A DNA stretch of 63,914 bases from Sergeia podlipaevii. Its lineage: Eukaryota > Euglenozoa > Kinetoplastea > Trypanosomatida > Trypanosomatidae. The notes under the pieces are model-generated. The model ran no database searches. It had not been told where the DNA came from and saw only the letters and a list, made by a program, of their open reading frames with translations. This document shows positions 9,403 to 18,879 of this stretch, piece after piece. Positions within the stretch are counted from its first letter, which is position 1, and each line of letters begins with the position of its first letter. The translations under genes were made by a program, and so were the position numbers. The stretch is from contig JASANZ010002177.1 in the NCBI GenBank assembly GCA_030849805.1, positions 1 to 63,914 on the forward strand. Direction: 5' to 3'.

Positions 9403-10107
9403 ATGATTCTCATTGGTCTCACCGGCGGCATTGCAAGCGGCAAATCTACTGTTTCGGCGATGCTGCAGAAAGATTACCACATTCACGTTATCGACGCAGA
9501 CGTCATCGTGCGCCAGCTGCAGGAGCCTGGCATGTCATGCACACGCCAGATCGCAAAGCGCTGGCCCCAGTGTTTAGATGCAGAGTCTGGCATACTTGAC
9601 AGGACGGCGCTTGGGAATGTTGTATTTGAAGATCCATCCGCACGCCGCGCTCTTGGTAGGATCATGGACGGCCCTATTTTTCGACATATTTTGAGGGAAA
9701 TCATACGTGAGTGGTGGCGCAACCTGAGCCGCCGCGAAACAGTGGTGGTGCTGGATGCACCTACACTTTTTGGAACGAACATTTTTACCTATTTGATCAG
9801 CAGCGCATGCGTTGTGGCGTGCTCAGAGTCCACACAAGTCCAGCGCCTGCAGTCGCGGAATCAAATGAATTCGACGCTTGCTCTGCAGCGCATCAGAGCG
9901 CAGATGCCGCTAGAGAAGAAGCGCCAACTAGCTGGCCATGTAATTGACAATGATGGTGCCAGCATGGACGAGCTCAGACGAAAGGTTTCGGATAGCGTGG
10001 AGTGGATGAGGAAGCAGTCGGATGTAAAGCTACATTGGCTGTTTGGTGGTGCAGCTGCTGTGACCACAGCTGCTGTAGTGCTGTTGGCATTACGTATTGG
10101 TTGCTGA
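9403..10107 (+). CDS. DPCK: Dephospho-CoA kinase with C-terminal membrane anchor
   Basis: This enzyme catalyses the last step of coenzyme A synthesis, ATP-dependent phosphorylation of the 3'-hydroxyl of dephospho-CoA. The 234-residue protein begins with the CoaE signature MILIGLTGGIASGKST (P-loop 8-16). It continues with DADVIVRQL (about 33) and the lid and CoA-binding regions, including LDAPTLF (about 118) and Q-[RS]-x-N-Q-M (about 151). Bacterial CoaE is about 200 residues. Here a hydrophobic stretch near residues 210-232 (WLFGGAAAVTTAAVVLLAL) is added at the C terminus and looks like a tail anchor. That suggests attachment to a membrane, such as the outer mitochondrial or ER membrane, with the kinase facing the cytosol. 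The ATG at 9403 is chosen because the P-loop starts at once. An AG lies immediately before it. Confidence 0.93.
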   Translation: MILIGLTGGIASGKSTVSAMLQKDYHIHVIDADVIVRQLQEPGMSCTRQIAKRWPQCLDAESGILDRTALGNVVFEDPSARRALGRIMDGPIFRHILREIIREWWRNLSRRETVVVLDAPTLFGTNIFTYLISSACVVACSESTQVQRLQSRNQMNSTLALQRIRAQMPLEKKRQLAGHVIDNDGASMDELRRKVSDSVEWMRKQSDVKLHWLFGGAAAVTTAAVVLLALRIGC

Positions 10108-10531
10108 GGCGACTTCTCCGCATTTCTTGCTTTCACCTCTTTTTCTTTTGCATGGGTAGTTTGGTGACTATGCGACGTCCGAAACCACATCTATGCTTCC
10201 AGAGAAAGTCAAGCGTTCAAAACAAGCAAACAGATAAATAACAGTAACAGCAAAAGAAAACGTAAAAAGAAACATGAAAAGGGAATATAGGTATTGTTGC
10301 TTTGCGGTTTTGTCTTCTTAGTGTTCATCTATTGTAGTGCGACTCGTTAGTTTTTCCTTCTTTTCCTTTTTCTCTTTTCTCTTTCTTTTGTTTAGTCTTC
10401 CGTTTCTTCTAGCTTTCTTTCTCTTTCTCTTTCTCTTTCTTTCTTTTGCCTCTTAGGTATAGTGTGTGCAAGCGCACACCACTTCATCTATCACGCTGAA
10501 GCGTTTTTCTTTTCTGTTACGCCCGCGAATC
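10108..10531. promoter_or_regulatory. Intergenic region, long pyrimidine tract and acceptor for alanyl-tRNA synthetase
   Basis: A very long T/C tract with CTTT repeats (about 10350-10453) ends in CTTAG, with AG at 10455-10456. The leader it would create (10457-10531, 75 bases) has no ATG before the synthetase start at 10532. It is open in frame with the synthetase from 10463 onward, after a TAG at 10460. Confidence 0.65.
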
Positions 10532-13423
10532 ATGAGCACTACTGAGCTAGAGTGGCCCGTGAACAGGGTACGCCAGGAGTTTGTGGAGTTCTTCAAGCAG
10601 AAGAATCACACCTTCATCCCAAGCAGCCCAGTGGTTCCTATCGGAGACCCAACCCTCCTCTTCATCAATGCAGGTATGAATCAATTCAAGGCACTGTTTC
10701 TTGGCACTGCTGACCCCAACACTGAGTTCGGCCGTCTCACCCGCGTCGCCAACTCGCAGATGTGCATTCGCGCCGGCGGTAAGCACAACGATCTCGATGA
10801 TGTCGGTCGCGATACGTACCACCACACTTTCTTTGAGATGCTCGGTTCCTGGTCTTTTGGTGATTACTTCAAGAAGGAAGCCATTGAATGGGCCTGGGAG
10901 CTTCTCACAGAGGTGTACAAGCTGCCCAAGGACCAACTCTATGTGACGTACTTTGAGGGTACCGATGACATTCCTGCGGACGTTGAGGCCAAGGAGATCT
11001 GGTCTCGCCTTCTGCCAGCGGACCACATCATTCCCGGCAACGCCAAGGATAATTTCTGGGAGATGGGCGACACTGGTCCGTGCGGCCCGTGCTCTGAGGT
11101 CCACTTTGATCGCCTTGGCGGTCGCAATGCCGCTCACCTGGTGAACAAGGACGACCCGATGGTGCTGGAGATCTGGAATCTTGTCTTCATGCAGTTTGAG
11201 CGTCGCCAGGACAGGTCCCTCGTGCCGCTGCCCAACAAGCACATCGACACTGGCATGGGTCTCGAGCGTCTTACCTCCATCCTGCAGAAAGTGCACTCTA
11301 ACTATGACACTGATGCATGGACGCCCATCTTCGCTGCTATTCAGAAGGCGACAAACTTCCCCAAGTCTTACGCAGAGATCCGCGATGACCCGGACAACGA
11401 CGCCACGGTCGCCTATCGCGTGGTGGCCGATCACATCCGATGCCTGACCGCCGCTCTGGGCGATCGTGCCCTGCCGGACTCAACTGGAAGTGGCTTCGTG
11501 CTGCGCCGCATTATCCGTCGTGCTGTGCGTTACGGTGTGCAGTTCCTCAATGCTCCGCCAGGCTTCTTTACCGAGCTCGTCGATAGCGTCATCACATCTC
11601 TTGGTCCCTTCTTTCCAAAACTGCAGGACCCTAAGATCGTGCAGTTTATCAAGTTGGCTCTGCGTGATGAGGAGGAGTCCTTTGGGCGTACCTGGGAGCT
11701 GGGCCTCAAGGAGTTCAACAAAGCCGTCGAGGAGGCGCGGGCCAAGAAGTCTGATACGATTAGCGGCACCAATGCGTTCATTCTGCACGATCGCTACGGC
11801 TTCCCTGTGGATCTCACCTGCCTCATGGCCGAGAAGGCTGGTATGAAGGTGGACCTTGACGGCTTCCATGCGGAGATGGCTGCTAATCAGCAGGCGTCCG
11901 GCCGTGTTGCCGGTGCCAAAACCTTTCTCGACGCCCACCAGCTCGAGATCCTCAGGCAAAAGGACATCCCCCAGACTCAAGACGACAACAAGTACACCTG
12001 GACCGAGTCTACGGGCACAGTACTTGCCATCTTCAACAAGAAGAGCGGCAAGTTTGTGGAGTGTCTTATGCCCGGCGACGACGCCGGCGAGGAGGAGATT
12101 GGTATTGTGCTGGACAGCACTAACTTTTATGCCGAGGCTGGCGGCCAGATCTACGACACTGGTCGCATCGTCGGTGCAAGTGACGCTGTCTTTGAGGTGA
12201 AGAAGGTTTTCAACATCGCGGGCTATGTTGTCCATGTTGGCAACCTCAGCAAGGACTCTACTGCCCCTATCCCTGTGTCTGCTAGCACTCAGCTGCAAGT
12301 CGACTATGCTCGTCGCCAGCCCATCGCCGCGAACCACACCTCTACCCACCAGCTGAACTGGGTGCTGCGCCGCGTGCTGGAGGAGGAGAAGCCAGACAGC
12401 TTTATGGAGGTGCAACAGAAGGGTTCTCTCGTTAACGATGAGATGTTGCGCTTTGACTTCAGCTACAACACTAAGGTCTCCCAGGAGGATCTTGTCCACA
12501 TTGAGCAGCTCATGAACGAGAGGATTGCTGCGTGCCTCGATGTACACCGCAAGGAGATCCCTCTCGAGACTGCCACGAAGATCAACGGTCTGCGTCACAT
12601 GTTCGGCGAGAAGTATCCCGATCCTGTGTGCGTCGTGTGCGTCGGCGCTCCCATTGAGCCCATGATGGAGGATCCAGAGAACGCGCAGTGGCGCGAGTAC
12701 GCCATCGAGCTGTGCGGCGGCACTCACCTCACCAACCTCGTCGAGGCTCATGAGGCAGTGATTCTTTCTGAGGATGCGCTCATGAAGGGCGTCAGGCGCA
12801 TTGTGGTGGCCACCGGCGCAGCAGCGGCGGCGGCGAAGGAGATTGGCGCCAAGCTGCAGGCCGAGCTTGAGGCACTGGCTTCTGCAGCTGCCAACGCCGC
12901 TGGCGTCAAGGCTCTCTCGGTACTGAAGAAGAACGTCGGTGATAGCAGCGCATCGCTGGTGCTAAAGAACCGCCTGCGCGAGCAGATTGATGACTCTATT
13001 AAGCAGCTCAACGCTGCCATCAAGGTGGCGGCGGCTGCAGCCAAGGAGAAGGCCCGCGCTGATGGTGAGACCCTCGGCAAGTCGCACGACGCCGCTGCCA
13101 CCCCTTTCCTTGTTCGCGTGGATGAGGAGTTCGGTGCTGACCGCGAAGCGCTTCAGTTCTTTATCGATGGCTTCAGCAGCACCGTCTCCGGCCCCGTTGG
13201 GGTGTTCGTCTTTGGCAAGGATGAAGACAAGGCTCTTGCCATTGTGGGGATGCCCAAGGAATTTATTGACAAGAAGCTGAGCGCTGTTGACTGGGCGAAG
13301 GCTGCTGTTGGTAAGGGTGGCGGCAAGCCCAATGCTGCACAGTCTGGTCTTCCCGCTGACAAGGTGGAGGAGGCCTTTGCCAAGGCTGTCGCAGAGGCGG
13401 AGAAGATGAAGAGCACGCTCTAA
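10532..13423 (+). CDS. ALARS: Alanyl-tRNA synthetase
   Basis: This class II synthetase charges tRNA-Ala. The 963-residue protein has the catalytic domain (about 1-450), starting WPVNRVRQEFVEFF and with FINAGMNQFK and R-x-GG-K-HND motifs. The editing domain follows, with zinc-binding HTSTH (602-606) and CGGTH (728-732), and then the C-Ala oligomerisation/tRNA-binding domain ending with a GGGKPNAAQ motif. Length and order match the family. The conserved N terminus begins at the ATG at 10532. The frame stays open for 23 codons upstream without an ATG, and those codons encode a basic, acid-free sequence resembling a mitochondrial presequence. Trypanosomatids encode no mitochondrial tRNA genes and must import both tRNAs and synthetases, so a dual-targeted product is plausible (see findings). 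Codon use suggests high expression. Confidence 0.97.
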   Translation: MSTTELEWPVNRVRQEFVEFFKQKNHTFIPSSPVVPIGDPTLLFINAGMNQFKALFLGTADPNTEFGRLTRVANSQMCIRAGGKHNDLDDVGRDTYHHTFFEMLGSWSFGDYFKKEAIEWAWELLTEVYKLPKDQLYVTYFEGTDDIPADVEAKEIWSRLLPADHIIPGNAKDNFWEMGDTGPCGPCSEVHFDRLGGRNAAHLVNKDDPMVLEIWNLVFMQFERRQDRSLVPLPNKHIDTGMGLERLTSILQKVHSNYDTDAWTPIFAAIQKATNFPKSYAEIRDDPDNDATVAYRVVADHIRCLTAALGDRALPDSTGSGFVLRRIIRRAVRYGVQFLNAPPGFFTELVDSVITSLGPFFPKLQDPKIVQFIKLALRDEEESFGRTWELGLKEFNKAVEEARAKKSDTISGTNAFILHDRYGFPVDLTCLMAEKAGMKVDLDGFHAEMAANQQASGRVAGAKTFLDAHQLEILRQKDIPQTQDDNKYTWTESTGTVLAIFNKKSGKFVECLMPGDDAGEEEIGIVLDSTNFYAEAGGQIYDTGRIVGASDAVFEVKKVFNIAGYVVHVGNLSKDSTAPIPVSASTQLQVDYARRQPIAANHTSTHQLNWVLRRVLEEEKPDSFMEVQQKGSLVNDEMLRFDFSYNTKVSQEDLVHIEQLMNERIAACLDVHRKEIPLETATKINGLRHMFGEKYPDPVCVVCVGAPIEPMMEDPENAQWREYAIELCGGTHLTNLVEAHEAVILSEDALMKGVRRIVVATGAAAAAAKEIGAKLQAELEALASAAANAAGVKALSVLKKNVGDSSASLVLKNRLREQIDDSIKQLNAAIKVAAAAAKEKARADGETLGKSHDAAATPFLVRVDEEFGADREALQFFIDGFSSTVSGPVGVFVFGKDEDKALAIVGMPKEFIDKKLSAVDWAKAAVGKGGGKPNAAQSGLPADKVEEAFAKAVAEAEKMKSTL

Positions 13424-14654
13424 AAGCAGAGAAATAGATTAGAGAGAAGGGAGGCTTTCACTGTAGTTACCGAACTCATCGGGCCGGTTCTGCCGACACT
13501 TTTTTTTTTTTTTCTCTAGTGTGCGCATAAGCAAGACGCATTGTGGATGTGTGAATGCGTACGGCGTAGTTTTTCTTTTCTTTTTCTTTTAAATGATGAT
13601 GACTATTTCGCTAGTGAAAGTACTACCACGAGAAATAATGAATAACGCGTGAAGTGAAGGGTATCCATTGAGTCGTTGCATGCACGGGGGAGAGAAAGAG
13701 GTTCGGCGTGCATTCTTTTCTCCCGGTATGTATCCCGTGAGATGTCGCCTTCTTTATATATATATTTATATATCAGTAGTTCAAACAGATTTTAAGTATG
13801 CGATTGATCTTAGGAGGTGTAAGGTTCAGTTAGTAACCACCGAGTGCTTATATATTACTTAGGTACGACTTACTGTGCAGAGCAATTGCAACTAATATGA
13901 GAACATAACCAAAAAGGAAAATTATACAGTTTTTGGTTTTACATAAATTTGTTTTATTTTTTTATCGCTTCATACTGTGAGTGAATGAATGCGCTCGAGG
14001 AGCAATATATGCTAGTTACACATATACATGCCACGCCATTTGAATGTATTTACTTTGACTTACTGACGGCGTGCTACTCTTCACTTTCTTGTTGCATCTC
14101 TTCTTTTTTTTTTTTTGCTTATCTACATAGTTGTTAGTGGGGGAAGGAATATCACCTATCAGTGAACCCGCTACTTATATATCTAATTTTTTTTTTTTCA
14201 AAACAGTTTGAATATAAGTTTTTGCTTACATAGTAAAAAAAAAAAAGAAAGTAGGCGAAGCCCAACAACCACTTTTTTATAAACATTTAGACTTTGCTTG
14301 GAATTTCGGAGGCTTCGCTAGACTGAGAGCTCTACGTAGAATTTCAACAGCAGGCTGCAACCTACTAGCATCACATATATAAAGAAACGATCCATACAGA
14401 TACAGTGTTTCTTTTATTATTATTATTTTTTTTTTCATCATAGGGCTATTGACCTTTTGCACACTTACCTGCTCTTTTTTTTAAATTTACTTTCAAAGTT
14501 TTTTTTGTGCTTGTGAATTTTTTTTTTCTTTAATACGCTCTTTATTTCTGTTGCGTCGACCCTCTCTTTCTTAGTTTTTCCCTCTTTTCTACGTTTTATT
14601 ATTATTTTGTTCCGCTTATATCTACTCTTTATTGCTACTTTACTTTGCCGCATA
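13424..14654. other. Intergenic region, 1.2 kb
   Basis: AT-rich spacer with T runs (13501-13513, 14102-14116, 14190-14199) and short TA repeats (13757-13773). I see no gene or recognisable RNA. T-rich tracts at about 14540-14600 probably support trans-splicing of the next gene. Confidence 0.5.
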
Positions 14655-15752
14655 ATGGAAGTACCGCGATCAGACAAACAGACTTCATCATATCTCGATG
14701 CTGAGCCTGATATGTTATGTGGCACCGCTACTGAAGTACCCAGAGTGACGCTTCCTGAGACAGTGGACTCCGATGATGTCCCCAGTACTTCTAACACCTG
14801 TGACATCACGAGTCCCAGTCTCTCTCCTCGACCCGCAATGGCTACCAGCTACTACACCCTCTTTTCTTCTATTTCTCTCCCTTCTGCCCCTCCTACCGGA
14901 CTTCATAGCATGTTTGAGAGCAGCCGTTACACTCTCTTGTCGAACGCTTCCTTCAGTCACGTAGGAGTTCTGCCACAGAAGGAACGCACGAGCTCTTTAC
15001 AGCACCGTCCTCCGCACAACAATAGCATCATCAACATTAACAACATCAATCTTACAAGCATCAGCCCTGCCAGAGGCAAGGCTCCTGACCGCTCTGTTTA
15101 CCAATCACAGCAGCTGCTGCCGGCACCCATCTTCATCAAGACATCACCTCCGTCTTCTCCCGTGGATACAGACTTGCCCCCTGGTGGCCCTCACCAGAAG
15201 GCCCTCATGGAGGATGCCTCGCCTTTCACCGTGAACGGCTTACCCGTGGCTCATCTGCCTCGCTACATCCTTACTCGCGCGCAATACAAGCACAAAAGTG
15301 TAGGACGTAACCGCGCTGTGGAGATATCGCCTTCACTGGTGTCATCGCCGACGACTTTTCCATCATCGTTGTCTCCAAGCAAAGCGGCAGCCACCCTCGG
15401 GGCGAAGGCCGCGCCAGAGGACGAGGATGCCGCAGACACCTTCACCCTCAGTTCTCGCACTGACGAGATGTATGCGTTCTTTGGATTTCCAGTCGATGGA
15501 CCTGCTGAGACCTCAGATTCCCACTTGACTATAAGCGGCACGAGTGAAGGCGGAAGTGCGCTGCATGACAACCCTATGCCGACAGCTAAACTGAACGCCG
15601 CATCTACGGTGGCTGAGAAGGAATTCTCGGGTATATTTGGAAGCTGCTGCGGTCTCTCTAGGAGCGACGGGACATGCACGCCACAGTCCGTGATTGATAG
15701 TAGCGCAGCTAAGCTGTTTGTGCGCGACGGCTCACGTCGACAGCACTTTTAG
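14655..15752 (+). CDS. Hypothetical Ser/Pro/Thr-rich protein
   Basis: I do not recognise this 365-residue protein. It is dominated by low-complexity Ser-, Thr- and Pro-rich sequence with short Asn/Ile runs (NNSIININNINLTSI near residue 120). That implies a largely disordered protein, possibly a phosphorylated scaffold or RNA regulator (inference). Two less biased patches stand out: FTVNGLPVAHLPRYILTRAQYKHK (about 193-216) and a tail with MYAFFGFP, FSGIFGSCCG and a basic C terminus. The start is the first ATG, and the same frame continues upstream only to a TTG. No signal peptide or membrane segment is seen. Codon use is compatible with a real gene, and it lies in the same orientation as its neighbours. 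Confidence 0.72.
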   Translation: MEVPRSDKQTSSYLDAEPDMLCGTATEVPRVTLPETVDSDDVPSTSNTCDITSPSLSPRPAMATSYYTLFSSISLPSAPPTGLHSMFESSRYTLLSNASFSHVGVLPQKERTSSLQHRPPHNNSIININNINLTSISPARGKAPDRSVYQSQQLLPAPIFIKTSPPSSPVDTDLPPGGPHQKALMEDASPFTVNGLPVAHLPRYILTRAQYKHKSVGRNRAVEISPSLVSSPTTFPSSLSPSKAAATLGAKAAPEDEDAADTFTLSSRTDEMYAFFGFPVDGPAETSDSHLTISGTSEGGSALHDNPMPTAKLNAASTVAEKEFSGIFGSCCGLSRSDGTCTPQSVIDSSAAKLFVRDGSRRQHF

Positions 15753-18700
15753 TGGTGCGCGCTGCAGTAGTGTTTCGGCATAACTGAGTGATTGTAGGCG
15801 AGAGGAGGAGGAGGAGGATGAGGCAAGAAAGCGAGCGTTTCTAGATGACACTATGACGAATCATCTCCCTGTGTGTCCTCTCTTTCATTCCCCTCCTTCA
15901 GTGTGCTGTTGACATGCTTGTTATATTATTTTTTTTGGATTGCCTCATTCATCCCTTGTCATGGACTTACCGACGGCCATCTATTTCTTTTTTTTTTTCT
16001 TTTGCCAGACAGAGAAGGACAGTACGCAACATTTTCTCGCGCTTCTTTCTCTTGCGGAGGCAACGAAATAGTGCAAAGTAGGAAGGGTAGAGGCGAGGGT
16101 GAGAATTTCCATTTTTTTACAATTTGAGCGGCGGGACGGGAATCAACAGGAAAAAACGGATTATAAAAAATAGAAAAGAAAATATCTAACGCATATATAA
16201 CCATTCGTGCTTACTCACTATGGGTGAGAGAGAGAAAACCTTTATTTCAAGAGAGAAGTATGTAATTGGTAAAGCATTTTTGACCAGTGGACAGAGATTT
16301 TTGCCTTTTGACAAGAAGGGAGGATAGTAACAGCATCACGACGTAGTGTTCATTCTACGACCTGTATGGCCTACATCAAAAGAGTGTAAACAGGCACCTG
16401 GAAGGAGAACAGAGACAGCGACGATAGTGTGCCCACACAAGGGGTCTCTCTCTTTTTTTTTTTTTGCCTCTGTTTGCTGTAAGGACTTATGCCGGTGTCG
16501 AGGCACATGTAGGAAGACGACTTACCTTACTCTTTGCCACTTTACTCGTTACTTGTACGCTTATTTGCTTTTGCTATAGTTGCTTAAATTTCAATTTCTG
16601 TCCGTCAGTGTCACCATGTGAAGATGTTATTTTTTTTATTGTTTTTGTAAGGACTTGTTTTGTTTTAGAAAGATGTGCTTCGCTATTTTTATTATTGACC
16701 TTTTTAAATCATTCAGATACTGGGTAATGAGAAGTACTGTTTACTTCCATTGTAGTGCATTCAAGAACCATATCAATGTAGCGTATCTCTTCTTTGTGTG
16801 GCCCCCCCCCACACATTTTTATACATATGGGCTTCCTTTCTGCGCATGCTTACGATAACCTGATCTATTCTTGGATTGCATTATCATTACTATTGTTATC
16901 TTTGAACTTTACATTTCATAAGAACATCAAGTTACTTGTACGCATGTAGGGCACGACGACAATGTGCTCCCATGTGTTGTTCTTTTTTTTTTGTGATATG
17001 TATCTATATATATATTTTGTGACGTAGCGGCTGCTAGCTTTTCGCTGCCTTTTTCTTTCCCCTTTCATTTCTTTCGCACGTACGCGTGGGAAAGCTACTG
17101 CACTTCTTTTTTTCTGTGGACTGATATAGTGCGCCATGTGCATATATAACTTCGGTATTAGCACCAAGTCCAATTACTGCTTTCACAGCGTGTATTGTTC
17201 ATTCTTTCTTCCTTTAAATGTGCGTAGCTTTTTTGACGTCTGTATGCTTCTCCTGTCTCCGCTCCATCTTTCCTCTGACGCACACCACCATATGCACTGG
17301 CTTATCTTCCACTACCTCGATTTTTCAAATTTGCTCATGCTAGATAGTTAATGAGCGTGGCAAGTGAGTGTATGTGTGCCGGTCTTGCTTCATGTGTGAG
17401 TACGTATGAGGTGCCTCAAAGGACTAACATGATCAACATTTGCAGTGAGAAGGACAACAACAACGACGACGACAACAACAATATAAGTAGCAAGGAACGC
17501 TCTAATCGGGGTATTGCCGTTTCTATTATTATTATTATTATTATTATTATTTTGCAATACTGAGCGCCTTATTTGCTTTAGTAACGACGTGAGAAAGCTT
17601 TCTTTGCACGCACACTCCTATTTTTTTATTCTTTACTTCTTTTACAATGCTGAGCTTCAGTGGTGAAACTCGACGAGATATGCAATGTGAATATATATAT
17701 AAGTTATCTTAGAAGGGATAAAAGGAAACTAACGGAAAGAGAGCGAGAGAGAGAGAAACCATCCATAATACGCCATGGTACTCTCCTTATTCCTATTTAT
17801 TTATTTTACAGCAGTAAACGCAGTAGCAATTTCATTGTCAGGTCAGTGATGTCGTCAGCGGAAACAGTAAAAAAAGGTATATATTTTTTTTTGCTTCACC
17901 GCAACGTCATCGTCAAGACACCACGAACAGCTAAATCTACAAGCAAAGCAGAAAGCGAAGAATCAAGATTGCTTCTTTTTTTTTTCTTTTTTCTGCTTCC
18001 TCCCCCTTTGCTCTTGTTCAAAGGAAATACTACGCTAGCAATGAGTGGATAAAGCCTCTCGGAGGCTGCGAGAAGGTGTTTTTAGAGCGCCTTGATAGAT
18101 CGACTCATTTCTTTCGGTTTTTTTTTCAGTTAAAAGAAAAAGGATGAATGAGGAACGTTTGAATTGCTGTAGTGTAAAGAAGAAGAAACATTGCTGTTTC
18201 ATCTCTTTTTTTTTCCAATTTTTTTATGTGTGCAAATATTTTTCACTTTTCCTTTGCTTCTTTTCTTTTTTTCTTTTTTCTTTTCTCATTTTTAAACCGA
18301 ATATGTCTTAAAAGTTGAGAGCAGTGCGGGCGTGTGTGCGACAGCAGTGAAAGTCACTGCCTATGTGAAAAACAAGGAAAAATCAAAACAAAAGGCAATA
18401 TACCAGACTAGTGCACTTTTATACGTGCATTATGCGTTCAACTTGGAAAAATAAAGGATTTGTTAAAAAAGCAATGTGCAGGCATCTGCAAAGCATATAC
18501 ACGCACACACATTACGGTGTGCTTCTCCTTATTTCTTTCTTTCTCCCTTATTTGGGGGAATTAATACACATACGTTTTGACCTGAAATATGTTATGCGAC
18601 TGCTCGTATTATATCATGCTCATTTTTTTATTTATTTTCTTTTTTTCGGAATTCTTCCTTTACATTCTTTTAGGGAACGGAGCACACATACATTACAGCA

Positions 18701-18879
18701 CATACATACGAGGTCTGAAGGACGTTTGAGGGAGCCACGGACTTGGCATACTCATCACTGCTGTAGTGTTAAAGTCGGGTTTTTCTTTTTCAGAAAACTC
18801 AAGGCAAAAAGGAAGAAACAAGGTAAAAAAAAAATCAATACTCACATTTTTGTTAACTCACGTTTTCTTTTTCTACTAC
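15753..18879. other. Long intergenic region, 3.1 kb, no convincing gene
   Basis: This is the largest gap in the window. It is full of T tracts and short repeats: GAGGAG at 15802-15817, C9 at 16802-16810, an (ATT)n run at 17524-17552 and GA repeats near 17740-17756. Open frames here mostly begin with GTG or TTG and encode low-complexity hydrophobic peptides. The only ATG frame with an acceptor-like context is 17136-17351 (71 codons), which looks non-coding in composition. The region may be the long 3' UTR of the upstream mRNA, or contain unrecognised non-coding RNA. Confidence 0.5.

Noticed and set aside
10547..11434. Long open frames on the minus strand opposite alanyl-tRNA synthetase (also 11480-12751)
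   Set aside because: Shadows caused by strong codon bias of the synthetase; no motifs and the opposite strand to the transcription unit.
13585..13680. C-box-like ATGATGA suggesting a C/D snoRNA
   Set aside because: No convincing D box at the right spacing and no terminal stem; a short motif expected by chance.
17136..17351. ATG ORF of 71 codons after a T/C tract and AG
   Set aside because: Composition (Cys, Phe, His, Leu rich) is like random AT-rich translation; kept only as a note in the gap entry.
18766..18879. N-terminal extension of the 389-residue protein from a GTG
   Set aside because: Starts at GTG and overlaps T-rich presumptive splicing sequence; the first ATG gives a sensible targeting peptide.
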